From [Actinobacillus] rossii (lineage in GTDB: Bacteria; Pseudomonadota; Gammaproteobacteria; Enterobacterales; Pasteurellaceae), in NCBI GenBank assembly GCA_900444965.1, contig UFRQ01000003.1:930001-994000 (forward strand): a DNA stretch of 64,000 bases. Direction: 5' to 3'. Under the pieces are notes generated by a model, which saw only the letters and a list, made by a program, of their open reading frames with translations, was not told where the DNA came from and did no database searches. Positions 1 to 9,309 of the stretch are shown piece by piece (the stretch's first letter is position 1; every line of letters starts with the position of its first letter). A program made the translations under genes and the position numbers.

Positions 1-169
1 ATGCGGAAAATCCTGCTAACAAACATAATATGAGTAACTTCTTCATTTTGAACTCCAATAAAATTGACATAAATGAATATTTGACTAAATTTTATTCCTT
101 TATGTTGCTTATTGCAAGAATAAAAATCAAGAAAATATGCACTTATAGAATATTTTTAAGTGTATAAAT

Positions 170-505
170 ATGGCAAAATTTAGTCCAAGTGAAATTGATC
201 GTTTAATTGGTCAGCGAATTCAGAAAAGACGTAAAGAATTAGGTTTAACTGCTGAAAAACTGTCAGAATATGTTGATATTTCTCAACCCCAATTTTCTCG
301 CTACGAACGCGGTACAAACAAAATCAATGTAGCGCATTTAGTCGCGATAGCGACTTTTTTGAAAACGCCGATTAGTTATTTTTTTTCGGATTGTATGGAC
401 GATTTTGAATGGAATGGTGATGAACTTGATCAGGTTTGGGCAAGTTTAACTCATTCACAAAAAAGCCATTTTGTGGCATTTTTAAAGGAACTTCAGAAAA
501 ACTAG
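170..505 (+). CDS. XRE-family helix-turn-helix regulator
   Basis: A 111-residue probable DNA-binding repressor. Residues about 13-70 form an XRE/Cro-type helix-turn-helix (RIQKRRKELGLTAEKLS, then SQPQFSRYERG), with the usual hydrophobic pattern for five helices. The tail of about 40 residues has no domain I recognise. Such proteins act in the cytoplasm and bind short operators, often their own. The gene stands alone upstream of the thiamine kinase gene, separated by 49 bp that include an uptake sequence at 533-541. Codon use and AT-content look ordinary. Its target and ligand cannot be read from the sequence. The family call is firm; the role is open. Confidence 0.85.
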   Translation: MAKFSPSEIDRLIGQRIQKRRKELGLTAEKLSEYVDISQPQFSRYERGTNKINVAHLVAIATFLKTPISYFFSDCMDDFEWNGDELDQVWASLTHSQKSHFVAFLKELQKN

Positions 506-554
506 TCAGAGTGAAAAACTGTGGTAATATCAACCGCACTTGAGATAGAAAAGA

Positions 555-1187
555 GTGAGTAACATGAACATTGCGTTAGTTGCAGGTGGGGATTTCTCGC
601 CGGTTGAGCAGGGTTACGATTATTATGTTGGGATTGATCGCGGTTGTTTGGTGCTGTTAGATAATGGTTTGCCACTGGATTTTGCTGTGGGTGATTTTGA
701 CAGTGTGACAGAAAGTGAATTGATGAAAATCCGAGCAAATGCGAAAGAAATACTGAGTGCGCCAACCGTGAAAAATGATACAGATACTGAATTGGCGTTG
801 AAAGGCGTGTTTGCACGATTTCCTACGGCGTTGGTCACGGTTTATGGTGCATTTGGTGGACGGTTAGATCATTTATTTTCCAATGTTTTCTTACCTTCTG
901 AACCTGCCTTGGCGCCATTTATGCAGCAAATTTCCCTTGTTAATACACAAAATCATATTAGCTATGCGCCAGCAGGTAAGCACCAAATTTTTCCTGTTCA
1001 GGGAATGAACTATGTCTCTTTTATGTCTGATGACAAATTGACGATTACTGGGGCAAAATATGAATTAAATGCACAGAATTTTTTTAGTAAGAAAATTTAT
1101 TCGAGCAATGAATTTATTGGAAAACCCATTGAAGTTAGCCTGAATTCGGGCTATGTTGTGATTATTCAAAGTCGAGATAGAGAATAA
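555..1187 (+). CDS. Thiamine pyrophosphokinase (TPK/ThiN family)
   Basis: Transfers pyrophosphate from ATP to thiamine to make the cofactor thiamine diphosphate in the cytoplasm. Family motifs are visible: VGDFDSV near residue 46 (metal/ATP binding), KNDTDTELAL near 73, and GAFGGRLDH near 98, the substrate loop. Length of about 207-210 residues is normal. GTG at 555 opens the frame, but ATG at 564 gives the natural start MNIALVAGG and is preferred. It is followed 3 bp later by ybeY, so probably cotranscribed with ybeY and tmcA. No TPP riboswitch is seen upstream. This family is a salvage enzyme, distinct from E. coli thiamine-phosphate kinase ThiL. Confidence 0.85.
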   Translation: MSNMNIALVAGGDFSPVEQGYDYYVGIDRGCLVLLDNGLPLDFAVGDFDSVTESELMKIRANAKEILSAPTVKNDTDTELALKGVFARFPTALVTVYGAFGGRLDHLFSNVFLPSEPALAPFMQQISLVNTQNHISYAPAGKHQIFPVQGMNYVSFMSDDKLTITGAKYELNAQNFFSKKIYSSNEFIGKPIEVSLNSGYVVIIQSRDRE

Positions 1188-1190
1188 TAA

Positions 1191-1658
1191 ATGCAAAACG
1201 TCATTATTGATTTACAAATTGCGAGCGAAGATCAAACGCATTTGCCAACACTTGAACAATTTACGCATTGGGCAACGCAAGCAGTACGCGCGGAGAGTAT
1301 CGAACCTGAAATTACCATTCGTATTGTAGATGAAGCGGAAAGCCACGAATTGAATTTAACTTATCGTGGCAAAGATCGCCCAACGAATGTGTTGTCTTTT
1401 CCTTTTGAATGCCCAGAAGAAGTGGATTTGTCCTTATTGGGGGATTTGATTATTTGTCGTCAAGTGGTGGAACGTGAAGCGCAAGAACAAGGCAAACCAT
1501 TGTTAGCACATTGGGCGCATATGGTGGTGCATGGCAGTTTACATTTGTTAGGTTATGATCATATTGAAGATGATGAGGCAGAAGAAATGGAAAGTCTTGA
1601 AACCGAAATTATGACGGGATTGGGCTTTGAAGATCCTTATTCCTACGATGAAGAATAA
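1191..1658 (+). CDS. ybeY: Endoribonuclease YbeY (16S rRNA maturation)
   Basis: A single-strand endoribonuclease needed for 16S rRNA 3' end processing and 70S ribosome quality control. The zinc site signature [11 protein letters not shown] lies near residues 114-124, giving the three metal-binding histidines. The conserved [14 protein letters not shown] block lies near residues 62-74. Length of 155 residues is typical. Its stop codon overlaps the start of tmcA by one base (TAATG), a sign of translational coupling. In many proteobacteria ybeY sits with ybeZ (PhoH-like); here its neighbours are thiamine kinase and tmcA. Confidence 0.95.
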   Translation: MQNVIIDLQIASEDQTHLPTLEQFTHWATQAVRAESIEPEITIRIVDEAESHELNLTYRGKDRPTNVLSFPFECPEEVDLSLLGDLIICRQVVEREAQEQGKPLLAHWAHMVVHGSLHLLGYDHIEDDEAEEMESLETEIMTGLGFEDPYSYDEE

Positions 1659-3535
1659 TGTTAGCTGAACGTCGTTTAACCTTAAAATATGACCAAAATC
1701 CACCGCACTTTTCCCCACATTTAAGGGAAAGTGCGGTAATTTTATCGTCTGAAAATTTTAGCAAAGCCAAAAATCTGCTTGGGCAGGAATTTGATTGGAT
1801 TTTGTATGATGGGCGAACCACATTGAATTTGGATGCCTTGGCGATTGCAGTCGGCACGCTACGCGCCAGTGGTGAATTGGTGTTGTGGTTAGATAAAAAT
1901 CAGCAAATAGATCTAGATAGCTTGCGCTGGTCAGGTGTTGAGCAAGGAATTGAAACGCCGAATTTTAACGCGTATTTTGATGATTTGATTGAAAAATATC
2001 GTCAGGACACATTGCCTGTGTCCGATAAATTTATGCTGAATGTCTCAATGGACACAGGCAATATGTTCTTACCGGCGACAACAGAACAAGCACAAATCAT
2101 CAGTACAATCCTCAAGCAACAATCGGATCTTTATATTATTACGGCAAAACGAGGACGTGGAAAATCAGCCTTGGCAGGTATGCTGATCAAACAGTTAAGC
2201 ACGCGTTGTTATGTCACAGCACCCAATAAAAGTGCGGTTAAAACCCTACAAGATTTTGCCGCAATTCCCTTGAATTTTGTTGCACCTGATGAATTGGTCG
2301 GTCAAATCAAGCAAGCACCTGACCTATTTCGTGAAGATTGGCTGTTTATTGATGAAGCGGCAATGTTGCCTTTGCCTTTATTGTTTCGGCTGATTTCAAC
2401 ATTTAAACACATTGTGATAACTACGACTATTCATAGTTATGAAGGCACGGGGCGGGGTTTTTTATTAAAATTCTTATCCAAAATTGACCGCAGTTTTCAG
2501 CATTTTGAACTCACCAAACCATTGCGTTGGGCTGAAGGAGATAAATTAGAGCAATTTATTGATGAATTGTTGTTGATTGATTGCGAAGATCGTTTGGTTC
2601 AGTCTGAATTTAATCCGCAAAGTGCGGTCAATTTTCGTCAAGTTTCACAATCCGATATCGTGCAACGTATTCAAGATTTTTATGGGCTGTTAACATTGGC
2701 TCACTATCGCACTTCGCCTCTGGATTTACGTCGTTTATTTGATGCTGTTAAGCAGCAGTTTTATGTGGCAGAAATGGAAAATGCACTACTGGGCGGTGTA
2801 TGGTTAGTAGAAGAAGGGGGCTTTAGCGATTTACCGTTAATCGAGCAAATTTGTCGTGGGCAACGCCGTCCCAAAGGGAACCTAGTGGCGCAATCTTTAG
2901 CGTTTTATTATTCTTTTCCACAAGCGTGTGAATTGACATCTTTGCGTATTTCGCGCATTGCGGTACAACCTTATTGGCAACATCATGGTTTAGGGCAAAA
3001 TCTGATTGCGCAAGTACTCGCGAATGCGGATGTTGATTTTCTTTCTGTGAGTTTTGGTTATACTGATAAACTGATGACTTTTTGGCAAAAGTGCGGTTTT
3101 GTTTTGGTACAAATAGGCGAGCATTGCGAAGCGAGTAGTGGTTGTTACTCAGCGATCGCATTGCGTGGAATTTCAGTACGGGGAAAACAATTTGTTCAGC
3201 AGGTTCGCACACAATTTGAACGAGATTTTGCTTTGACAGCGCATCCTTTAGCATTTCAGCTAGCATCAGCTAAAACTGATTGGACATTGAATGCACAAGA
3301 TATGGTAATATTGCGAAATTTTGCAAAATTTCACTGCACTTTCACTTCAAGTCTTGCAGCGATTCGTCGCTTAGTAGCACAATCTCATGCGGTTGATTGT
3401 CCATTATTGGCTGATTATTGTATGAATTTAACGATAGAGCCGTTTAAAGTTGGTGGGAAAAGAGCATGGCTGGCAGCTTGTCGTCAAGAAGTTAATATTT
3501 TGTTAGAAAAATATGAGGAAATGAAAAATGCTTGA
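1658..3535 (+). CDS. tmcA: tRNA(Met) cytidine acetyltransferase TmcA
   Basis: Acetylates N4 of the wobble cytidine (C34) of elongator tRNA-Met using acetyl-CoA and ATP, which protects decoding fidelity. The 625-residue protein has an N-terminal domain, an RNA-helicase-like ATPase module with Walker A GRGKS at 166-170 and Walker B LFIDEAA near 225, and a GNAT module with the acetyl-CoA loop region (RIAVQPYWQHHGLGQ) near 435-450. It is slightly shorter than the E. coli protein. It overlaps ybeY by one base and the next small ORF by 8 bases. It contains several uptake sequences, including an inverted pair at 1702-1737 near its start. Confidence 0.93.
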   Translation: MLAERRLTLKYDQNPPHFSPHLRESAVILSSENFSKAKNLLGQEFDWILYDGRTTLNLDALAIAVGTLRASGELVLWLDKNQQIDLDSLRWSGVEQGIETPNFNAYFDDLIEKYRQDTLPVSDKFMLNVSMDTGNMFLPATTEQAQIISTILKQQSDLYIITAKRGRGKSALAGMLIKQLSTRCYVTAPNKSAVKTLQDFAAIPLNFVAPDELVGQIKQAPDLFREDWLFIDEAAMLPLPLLFRLISTFKHIVITTTIHSYEGTGRGFLLKFLSKIDRSFQHFELTKPLRWAEGDKLEQFIDELLLIDCEDRLVQSEFNPQSAVNFRQVSQSDIVQRIQDFYGLLTLAHYRTSPLDLRRLFDAVKQQFYVAEMENALLGGVWLVEEGGFSDLPLIEQICRGQRRPKGNLVAQSLAFYYSFPQACELTSLRISRIAVQPYWQHHGLGQNLIAQVLANADVDFLSVSFGYTDKLMTFWQKCGFVLVQIGEHCEASSGCYSAIALRGISVRGKQFVQQVRTQFERDFALTAHPLAFQLASAKTDWTLNAQDMVILRNFAKFHCTFTSSLAAIRRLVAQSHAVDCPLLADYCMNLTIEPFKVGGKRAWLAACRQEVNILLEKYEEMKNA

Positions 3536-3701
3536 ACAAAAACAGTCTGAGGGCTTATTCAAAAAATTACTCAATAAATACAATGAATTATGTAAAGATT
3601 TAGGTATTGATAATAGTGCTTGTCGTAGTTGTACACCCATTGTTAAAACAGACGAGAATGGGAATCTTCTTAAACATGATCCAAAAGATGAAATAATGTG
3701 A
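3528..3701 (+). CDS. Small conserved-looking protein (DUF5363-like)
   Basis: A 57-residue ORF starting inside the end of tmcA (8-base overlap), preceded by a strong ribosome binding site GAGGAA at 3515-3520, seven bases before its ATG. The product is polar (starting MLEQKQSEGLFKKLLNKYNE) with a CxxC-type pair in ACRSCTPIV. It resembles short Pasteurellaceae proteins annotated DUF5363, but I base this on memory of the pattern only. Function is unknown; the two cysteines could bind metal. Its stop codon lies inside the CRP site for cstA. The good ribosome site, overlap and sensible composition support it as a real gene. Confidence 0.6.
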   Translation: MLEQKQSEGLFKKLLNKYNELCKDLGIDNSACRSCTPIVKTDENGNLLKHDPKDEIM

Positions 3702-3712
3702 ACTTTGTCACA
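3697..3712. promoter_or_regulatory. CRP-cAMP site for cstA-type gene
   Basis: TGTGA-N6-TCACA, a perfect match to both half sites of the CRP consensus. It overlaps the stop codon of the preceding small ORF. Its centre (3704.5) is about 72 bases before the start point predicted from the promoter at 3742-3770, a standard class I activator position. It fits carbon-starvation control of the transporter gene. Confidence 0.8.
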
Positions 3713-3741
3713 TTTTTGTTTAATAATTGTGATTAACAGGA

Positions 3742-3770
3742 TTTACAACTTGTTAACGGCTCTCTACAAT
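3742..3770 (+). promoter_or_regulatory. Sigma-70 promoter of cstA-type gene
   Basis: -35 TTTACA (3742-3747), 17-bp spacer, -10 TACAAT (3765-3770), with transcription expected from about 3777. It sits downstream of the CRP site at 3697-3712 at the spacing expected for activation. Confidence 0.6.
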
Positions 3771-3814
3771 ATGCAAAATTTTGACTTTTATTAACTTTAA
3801 TTAAGGAAAATCCC

Positions 3815-5335
3815 ATGTTGTGGTTTCTAATCTGCGTAGCAATCCTGCTGCTTGGCTACTTCTTATACAGTAAAGTAGTCGAAAAAATCTTTGTTATCAA
3901 TCCGAAACGTGAAACGCCAGCCCACACCTTAAAAGATGGCGTGGATTACGTTCCTATGTCGAAGAAAAAAATCTGGTTAATCCAGCTTTTAAATATCGCT
4001 GGAACAGGTCCTATTTTTGGTCCAATTTTAGGAGCATTGTATGGACCAGTTGCGATGCTTTGGATTGTGTTCGGTTGTGTATTCGCAGGTGCTGTGCATG
4101 ATTACTTTAGTGGTATGTTGAGTATTCGTAACGGTGGGGCAAACATTCCTTATATGGCTGGTAAATACCTTGGTCGCCCAGCAAAACACGTAATGAATAT
4201 CTTCGCTATTTTATTACTATTGCTTGTTGGTGTGGTATTTGTTGCAAGTCCTGCATCATTATTGACTAATATTACTAGCGAATTAATGAATTCAGGCTCT
4301 GTTGGTGCAGCAGCCGTTAATGATGAAGCGGGTGCAGCGAAAGGCAATATCTTGATGATTTGGACAGCGATTATTTTTGTTTATTATATCATCGCAACTT
4401 TAGTACCAATCGATAAAATTATCGGTCGAATTTATCCTATCTTTGGTGCTTTATTAATGTTCATGACATTAGGAATGTTATTTGGTTTATTCTTTGAAGG
4501 TATTCCATTCTTCCAAACAGTAACAGCTAAATTAGGCCATGAAGTAGAATTAGCAGATTTCTTCACGAATTTACATCCAAAAGAAGGCACACCATTATGG
4601 CCATTATTATTCGTAACTATTGCTTGTGGTGCGATTTCAGGTTTCCACGCAACGCAATCACCATTAATGGCTCGTTGTACTGAAAATGAAAAAGAAGGTC
4701 GTTTTATTTTCTATGGTGCAATGATTGGCGAAGGGGTTATCGCATTAATTTGGTGTATGGTGGGTTTAAGTTTCTATGATGACCAAGCATCATTAGTGGA
4801 AGCCTTAAAAGGTACGCCATCTAAAGTAGTATATGATTCTGCAATCGGTATGCTTGGCTTGTTCGGTGGTATTTTAGCAGTACTAGGTGTAGTTGTATTA
4901 CCAATTACTTCCGGAGATACCGCGTTCCGTGCCGCACGTTTGTTAATCGCAGATTACTTAAAAATTGACCAACGCAATATTGCAAAACGTTTAAGTATTG
5001 CTATTCCATTATTTGCTATTGGTTATTGGGTTTCAACTGTTGACTTCCAAGTATTATGGCGTTACTTCGGTTGGGCAAATCAAACGACAGCAATGGTAAT
5101 GTTATGGACCGCTTCTGCATATTTATTCCGTCACAAAAAATTCCACTGGGTTACAACAATTCCGGCGATTTTTATGACGATGGTATGTGCAAGTTATATT
5201 GCAAATGCGCCAATCGGTTTCAATATGTCTTATGATACATCGCTTTGGGCTGGTGTGGCGGCAACAGTTGTAGCAGTGATTGCGTTTTTCACATTGTTAA
5301 AACCAATGACGCCGGAAGAGCAAGCTAACGACTAA
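3815..5335 (+). CDS. cstA: Carbon starvation CstA-family membrane transporter
   Basis: An inner-membrane protein of the CstA family, whose E. coli members CstA and BtsT take up peptides or pyruvate with protons. The family core is clear: IAGTGPIFGPILGALYGP near residues 61-78, AVHDYFSGMLSIRNGG near 93-108, and many hydrophobic segments across the whole length. At 506 residues it is about 200 shorter than E. coli CstA and matches the short form common in Pasteurellaceae and Firmicutes. The substrate cannot be read directly; pyruvate or a peptide is plausible. A perfect CRP site and a promoter precede it, and an uptake-sequence hairpin terminator follows. Confidence 0.85.
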   Translation: MLWFLICVAILLLGYFLYSKVVEKIFVINPKRETPAHTLKDGVDYVPMSKKKIWLIQLLNIAGTGPIFGPILGALYGPVAMLWIVFGCVFAGAVHDYFSGMLSIRNGGANIPYMAGKYLGRPAKHVMNIFAILLLLLVGVVFVASPASLLTNITSELMNSGSVGAAAVNDEAGAAKGNILMIWTAIIFVYYIIATLVPIDKIIGRIYPIFGALLMFMTLGMLFGLFFEGIPFFQTVTAKLGHEVELADFFTNLHPKEGTPLWPLLFVTIACGAISGFHATQSPLMARCTENEKEGRFIFYGAMIGEGVIALIWCMVGLSFYDDQASLVEALKGTPSKVVYDSAIGMLGLFGGILAVLGVVVLPITSGDTAFRAARLLIADYLKIDQRNIAKRLSIAIPLFAIGYWVSTVDFQVLWRYFGWANQTTAMVMLWTASAYLFRHKKFHWVTTIPAIFMTMVCASYIANAPIGFNMSYDTSLWAGVAATVVAVIAFFTLLKPMTPEEQAND

Positions 5336-5352
5336 TAAAATATGATGTTTTT

Positions 5353-5388
5353 AACCGCACTCTGAGTGATCAAAGTGCGGTTTTTTCT
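5353..5388 (+). terminator. Rho-independent terminator built from paired uptake sequences
   Basis: AACCGCACT (5353-5361) pairs with AGTGCGGTT (5374-5382), followed by a T-rich run. The right arm is an exact uptake sequence. It ends the cstA-type transcript and insulates the dcw cluster. Confidence 0.8.
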
Positions 5389-5433
5389 TTTTGGGGAAAA
5401 AAGAAATGTAAAGATTTGTCAGCAAGCTATTAA

Positions 5434-5464
5434 TTGCTTGCATATTGAACGTTCAAATTATAGA
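5434..5464 (+). promoter_or_regulatory. Probable mraZ promoter with internal 12-bp palindrome
   Basis: TTGCTT (5434-5439) and an AT-rich -10 region (ATTATA, about 5457-5462) at 17-bp spacing form a candidate promoter for the dcw cluster. The spacer contains the perfect palindrome TTGAACGTTCAA (5445-5456). The promoter elements are imperfect, so the assignment is tentative. Confidence 0.4.
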
Positions 5465-5476
5465 ATTCCCTTTAAA

Positions 5477-5502
5477 GTGGAGAAAAGTGGTGAATTGTGG
5501 AG
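5477..5502. promoter_or_regulatory. Three MraZ operator boxes, 10-bp period
   Basis: GTGGAG, GTGGTG and GTGGAG begin at 5477, 5487 and 5497, an exact 10-bp period (one helical turn). MraZ is known to bind direct GTGG-type repeats with this spacing just before its own gene and to repress the cluster. The array lies just downstream of the candidate promoter and about 60 bp before the mraZ start. Confidence 0.85.
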
Positions 5503-5559
5503 AATTTTAGTTTAATTTATCACTTTTCAAGAAGTCATTCTTATTTTTAGGATAATGTC

Positions 5560-6018
5560 ATGTTTCGTGGTGCTTCGGCGATGAATCTAGATGCGAAAGG
5601 TCGTCTTGCGATCCCAACGCGCTATCGCCCTGAAATCCTTGAGCAGAATCACGGTATGATGGTGTGCACGGTAGATGCGCGTCAATCTTGCTTGTTGCTT
5701 TATCCGTTACAAGAATGGGAAGAAATTGAACAAAAGTTATTAGAACTTTCGAGTTTAGATCCTGTGCAAAGTGCATTAAAACGAGTGATGATGGGCTATG
5801 CCACTGAATGCGAATTAGACAGTGCAGGACGTATTCTCTTAAGTCAACCATTGCGCCAACATGCAAAATTAGAAAAATCCATTATGTTAGTTGGGCAATT
5901 AAACAAGTTTGAGATTTGGTCTGAAGCACAATGGAATGCTCAGATTGAACAAGATATCGCGCGTGGCGTGAATGGCGAATTTGCCTTATCAGAAGCATTA
6001 AAAACGCTGTCACTATAA
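5560..6018 (+). CDS. mraZ: Transcriptional regulator MraZ
   Basis: A DNA-binding protein of the AbrB/MraZ fold and first gene of the division/cell-wall cluster, which it represses. Both internal half-domains are visible, each with the signature [13 protein letters not shown] (near residue 11) or [13 protein letters not shown] (near 87). Length of 152 residues is typical. Its likely binding sites, three GTGG repeats at 10-bp spacing, lie directly upstream, so autoregulation is well supported. A 130-bp gap with a hairpin separates it from rsmH. Confidence 0.96.
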   Translation: MFRGASAMNLDAKGRLAIPTRYRPEILEQNHGMMVCTVDARQSCLLLYPLQEWEEIEQKLLELSSLDPVQSALKRVMMGYATECELDSAGRILLSQPLRQHAKLEKSIMLVGQLNKFEIWSEAQWNAQIEQDIARGVNGEFALSEALKTLSL

Positions 6019-6070
6019 ATAATAAGAACAGCGCACTAGCAAAACTAGCATAAAGCTAGATTATAAAAAA

Positions 6071-6100
6071 GATAAACGGCGAGATATCGCCGTATTATCT
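6071..6100. other. Hairpin in mraZ-rsmH gap
   Basis: ACGGCG, a 6-base loop, then CGCCGT form a stem extended by flanking GATAA/TTATC. No T-run follows directly, so it is more likely a processing or stability element than a terminator. Three CTAGC-like motifs precede it (about 6037-6060). Confidence 0.45.
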
Positions 6101-6148
6101 TAACGACTTTTTAAATTTTATTTTTTTATTGTCTATTTCGGTTGTTAT

Positions 6149-7123
6149 ATGAATGCCTCAAATACATTTTCTCACCCCACTCACCTTACGGTTTTATTGC
6201 ATGAGACCGTAGATGGTTTAGCTTTGGTTGATGGGCGTGAAAATGGTATTTATATTGATGGTACATTTGGTCGTGGTGGACATTCTCGTTTAATCCTTTC
6301 TAAGCTGAGTGAAAACGGTCGTTTAATTGCAATTGATCGTGATCCAAGAGCAATCGCTGAAGCACAAACTATTCAAGACTCACGTTTTCATATCGAACAC
6401 AATAGTTTTTCTCATCTTCCTGAAATCTGTGAGAAATTAGGTTTAACAGGCAAAATTGATGGTATTTTGTTAGATCTTGGCGTTTCATCGCCACAACTTG
6501 ATGACGCAGAACGTGGTTTTAGTTTTATGAAAGACGGTCCACTTGATATGCGGATGGATATGACCAAAGGGCTGTCAGCAGCAGAATGGTTAGCGCAAGT
6601 TTCTATTGATGATTTAGCTTGGGTATTAAAAACCTTTGGTGAAGAACGCTTTGCTAAACGCATTGCGACGGCTATCGTCAACTATAACAGAAGTGCGGTG
6701 GAAAAAAATGAAGAAATAATCAACCGCACTTTACAGCTTGCAGAGATTATTTCCAATGCGGTTCCTTTCAAAGATAAACATAAACATCCTGCAACGCGTT
6801 CATTCCAAGCCATTAGAATTTTTATCAATTCAGAATTAGATGAGTTAGAAAGTATTCTCAACTCAGCGATTTCAGTTTTAGCACCACAAGGACGTTTATC
6901 AATTATTAGTTTTCATTCGCTTGAAGACAGAATGGTCAAACATTTTATGCGTAAGCAAAGTAAGGGCGAAGATGTACCAAAAGGTTTGCCATTGCGTGAA
7001 GATCAAATTAAACGCCATTGTACTTTAAGAGTCATTGGCAAAGCGATTCAAGCAAGTGCTGAAGAAGTAGCGGCTAACCCGCGTTCGCGTAGCGCCATAT
7101 TACGAGTAGCGGAGAAATTATAA
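6149..7123 (+). CDS. rsmH: 16S rRNA m4C1402 methyltransferase RsmH
   Basis: Methylates N4 of cytidine 1402 in 16S rRNA using S-adenosylmethionine, fine-tuning the ribosomal P site. The SAM-binding signature [10 protein letters not shown] lies near residues 37-46, [12 protein letters not shown] near 107-118, and the C-terminal [10 protein letters not shown] motif near 312. At 324 residues it is close to the E. coli length (313). An inverted pair of uptake sequences (6691-6731) is embedded in the coding region. Its stop overlaps the ftsL start by one base (TAATG). Confidence 0.96.
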   Translation: MNASNTFSHPTHLTVLLHETVDGLALVDGRENGIYIDGTFGRGGHSRLILSKLSENGRLIAIDRDPRAIAEAQTIQDSRFHIEHNSFSHLPEICEKLGLTGKIDGILLDLGVSSPQLDDAERGFSFMKDGPLDMRMDMTKGLSAAEWLAQVSIDDLAWVLKTFGEERFAKRIATAIVNYNRSAVEKNEEIINRTLQLAEIISNAVPFKDKHKHPATRSFQAIRIFINSELDELESILNSAISVLAPQGRLSIISFHSLEDRMVKHFMRKQSKGEDVPKGLPLREDQIKRHCTLRVIGKAIQASAEEVAANPRSRSAILRVAEKL

Positions 7124-7452
7124 TGACCGAGCCTTTATCAAATAGTGAACGTTATCCGTTACAAAATGTGGTGATCCAAGATTTATTCGAAATGAATAAA
7201 ACTGTTGTAGCCTTGATTTTATTAATCGTTGTAACGGCTGTGAGTACGATTTGGGTTACTTATCAAACTCGAATGTTAGTTGCAGAAAAAGGTGAGTTAA
7301 TTTTTGAAAAACAAGCTTTTGAAAATGAATATGTCAATTTAAAGTTGGAAGAAACAACATTAAGTGATAACACACGTATCGAAGCCATTGCGACTGTAAG
7401 ACTAGGTATGGCACGAGTGAAACCAGAACAAGAAGTGGTGATTTTAGAATAA
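7123..7452 (+). CDS. ftsL: Cell division protein FtsL
   Basis: A small bitopic inner-membrane protein that joins FtsB and FtsQ in the divisome and activates FtsW-FtsI. The 109 residues show a cytoplasmic N-terminus, one membrane segment (about 26-47, AVALILLIVV-type) and a periplasmic heptad-like region typical of its coiled coil. The sequence family is poorly conserved, so identity rests on topology plus position between rsmH and ftsI. It starts within the rsmH stop. Confidence 0.9.
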   Translation: MTEPLSNSERYPLQNVVIQDLFEMNKTVVALILLIVVTAVSTIWVTYQTRMLVAEKGELIFEKQAFENEYVNLKLEETTLSDNTRIEAIATVRLGMARVKPEQEVVILE

Positions 7453-7458
7453 CAGATT

Positions 7459-9300
7459 ATGGTTAAATTTAACTCAGCACGTAATCAAGCGAAGCCAAAG
7501 AAACCAGTGAAAAAGCCTGTTGTCACAGCTCCAACTGGTGGCGTCAAACTCAATAAACCGAAAGCCATTTTTGAAACGAGTTTTCTGAAAGGGCGCTATC
7601 GTTGGGCGATTGCATCGGTATTTATTGGGTTATTCGCGCTTGTTGCTCGAGCCGCTTATGTTCAAATTGTGAATGTCGATGAGTTGACTAATGAGGCGGA
7701 TAAGCGTTCTTTGCGTGTACAAGAAATTAAATCAGCGCGTGGTTCGATTTTAGATCGTAATGGTCAAATGTTATCTATCAGTGTTCCAATGTTTCAGCTA
7801 AAAGCCGATCCAAAAGTTATTTTAGAAAATGACGGCATTGCTAAAAATAAAGAAAAATGGAAAGCTTTAGCGGATGTCTTAGGTATGTCTTACAAAGATT
7901 TGGTGTCAAAAATTGAAAGCAAACCTAAATTACGTGAGATTGTGTTGGCTCGTCAAGTTTCTGAACAAGTGAAAAATTATGCGCGTGACTTAAAATTGCC
8001 AGCGATGATTATTTCTAGCGATTATCGACGTTTTTACCCTCGTGCAGAAGAAACCGCTCATTTACTGGGTTTTACGGATGTGGATAACAACGGTATCGAA
8101 GGCATCGAAAAAAGTTTTAATTCATTACTTGTCGGAAAATCAGGCTCACGTACCTATCGTAAGGATAAATACGGTAATATTGTAGAAGATATTGCAGATG
8201 TCAAAAAATATGATGCACATAATGTGACCTTAAGTATTGATAAAGACTTGCAATCAATGGTTTATCGTGAAATCAAAAAGGCTGTCACTGACAATAAAGC
8301 GACTTCTGGTACCGCTGTGCTTGTGGATATTCGTACGGGTGAGATTTTATCTATGGTCAATGCGCCGTCGTATAATCCAAATAAAAGAGCCGGCATTTCC
8401 GAAGATTTAATGCGGAATAAAGCGGTTACGGATACGTTTGAACCCGGCTCGATAGTAAAACCTTTCGTGGTTTTGACCGCACTTCAACGTAAAGCTGTAC
8501 GCCGCGATGAAATTATCAACACAGGACCGTTAGTATTAACGGGGAAAGAAGTGAAAGACGTAGCGCCACGAGATCGCCAAACTTTGGATGAGATTTTGGA
8601 AAACTCGTCAAACCGCGGTGTGAGTCGTTTAGCATTGCGTATGCCACCTTCGGCGTTAATGGAAACCTATCAAGCAGCGGGGTTAGGCAAATCGACGGAT
8701 TTAGGTCTCGGTGGCGAGCAAATGGGTTTTTTAAATGCTAATCGCAAACGCTGGTCTGATATTGAGCGTGCGAACGTTTCTTTCGGATACGGTATTAATG
8801 CGACTCCAGTACAAATCGCTCGTGCTTATATGACCTTAGGCAGTTTTGGAATCTATCGTCCACTATCTATTACTAAAGTCGATCCGCCGGTAATTGGTAA
8901 TCGCGTTTTTTCTGAAAAAATTACGCGAGATGTCGTCAACATGATGGAAAAAGTAGCGATTAAGAATAAACGTGCATTAGTTGATGGTTATCGTGTGGCA
9001 ATTAAAACAGGTACGGCTAAAAAAATCGAAAAAGGGCGTTACGTCGATAAATATATGGCATATACAGCAGGGATTGCACCTATTACCGATCCGCGTTTTG
9101 CGCTTGTTATTTTGATTGATGATCCAAAAGCGGGACAATATTATGGTGGTGCGGTATCTGCACCAGTGTTCTCAGCAATTATGGGCGCAGCATTACGTGC
9201 GTATAATGTTACGCCGGATAGTGAGCCATCAGAAAACCAAAAAACGACTAAACGTGTTGTTCGGTTAAACGAACGACCAATTGATAAGCAACTAAATTAG
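7459..9300 (+). CDS. ftsI: Septal peptidoglycan transpeptidase FtsI (PBP3)
   Basis: Cross-links septal peptidoglycan and is the target of many beta-lactams. The 613-residue protein has a short cytoplasmic tail, a membrane anchor (about 50-67), a pedestal domain and the transpeptidase domain. The active-site motifs are S331-I-V-K334, S383-S-N385 and K516-T-G518. Residues aligned with H. influenzae Arg517 and Asn526, the sites linked to lowered beta-lactam affinity, are Lys521 and Asp530 by my hand alignment, and the second SxxK residue is Ile rather than Thr. These may simply be species differences. It lies 6 bp after ftsL. Confidence 0.95.
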   Translation: MVKFNSARNQAKPKKPVKKPVVTAPTGGVKLNKPKAIFETSFLKGRYRWAIASVFIGLFALVARAAYVQIVNVDELTNEADKRSLRVQEIKSARGSILDRNGQMLSISVPMFQLKADPKVILENDGIAKNKEKWKALADVLGMSYKDLVSKIESKPKLREIVLARQVSEQVKNYARDLKLPAMIISSDYRRFYPRAEETAHLLGFTDVDNNGIEGIEKSFNSLLVGKSGSRTYRKDKYGNIVEDIADVKKYDAHNVTLSIDKDLQSMVYREIKKAVTDNKATSGTAVLVDIRTGEILSMVNAPSYNPNKRAGISEDLMRNKAVTDTFEPGSIVKPFVVLTALQRKAVRRDEIINTGPLVLTGKEVKDVAPRDRQTLDEILENSSNRGVSRLALRMPPSALMETYQAAGLGKSTDLGLGGEQMGFLNANRKRWSDIERANVSFGYGINATPVQIARAYMTLGSFGIYRPLSITKVDPPVIGNRVFSEKITRDVVNMMEKVAIKNKRALVDGYRVAIKTGTAKKIEKGRYVDKYMAYTAGIAPITDPRFALVILIDDPKAGQYYGGAVSAPVFSAIMGAALRAYNVTPDSEPSENQKTTKRVVRLNERPIDKQLN

Positions 9301-9309
9301 AGAAAAAAG

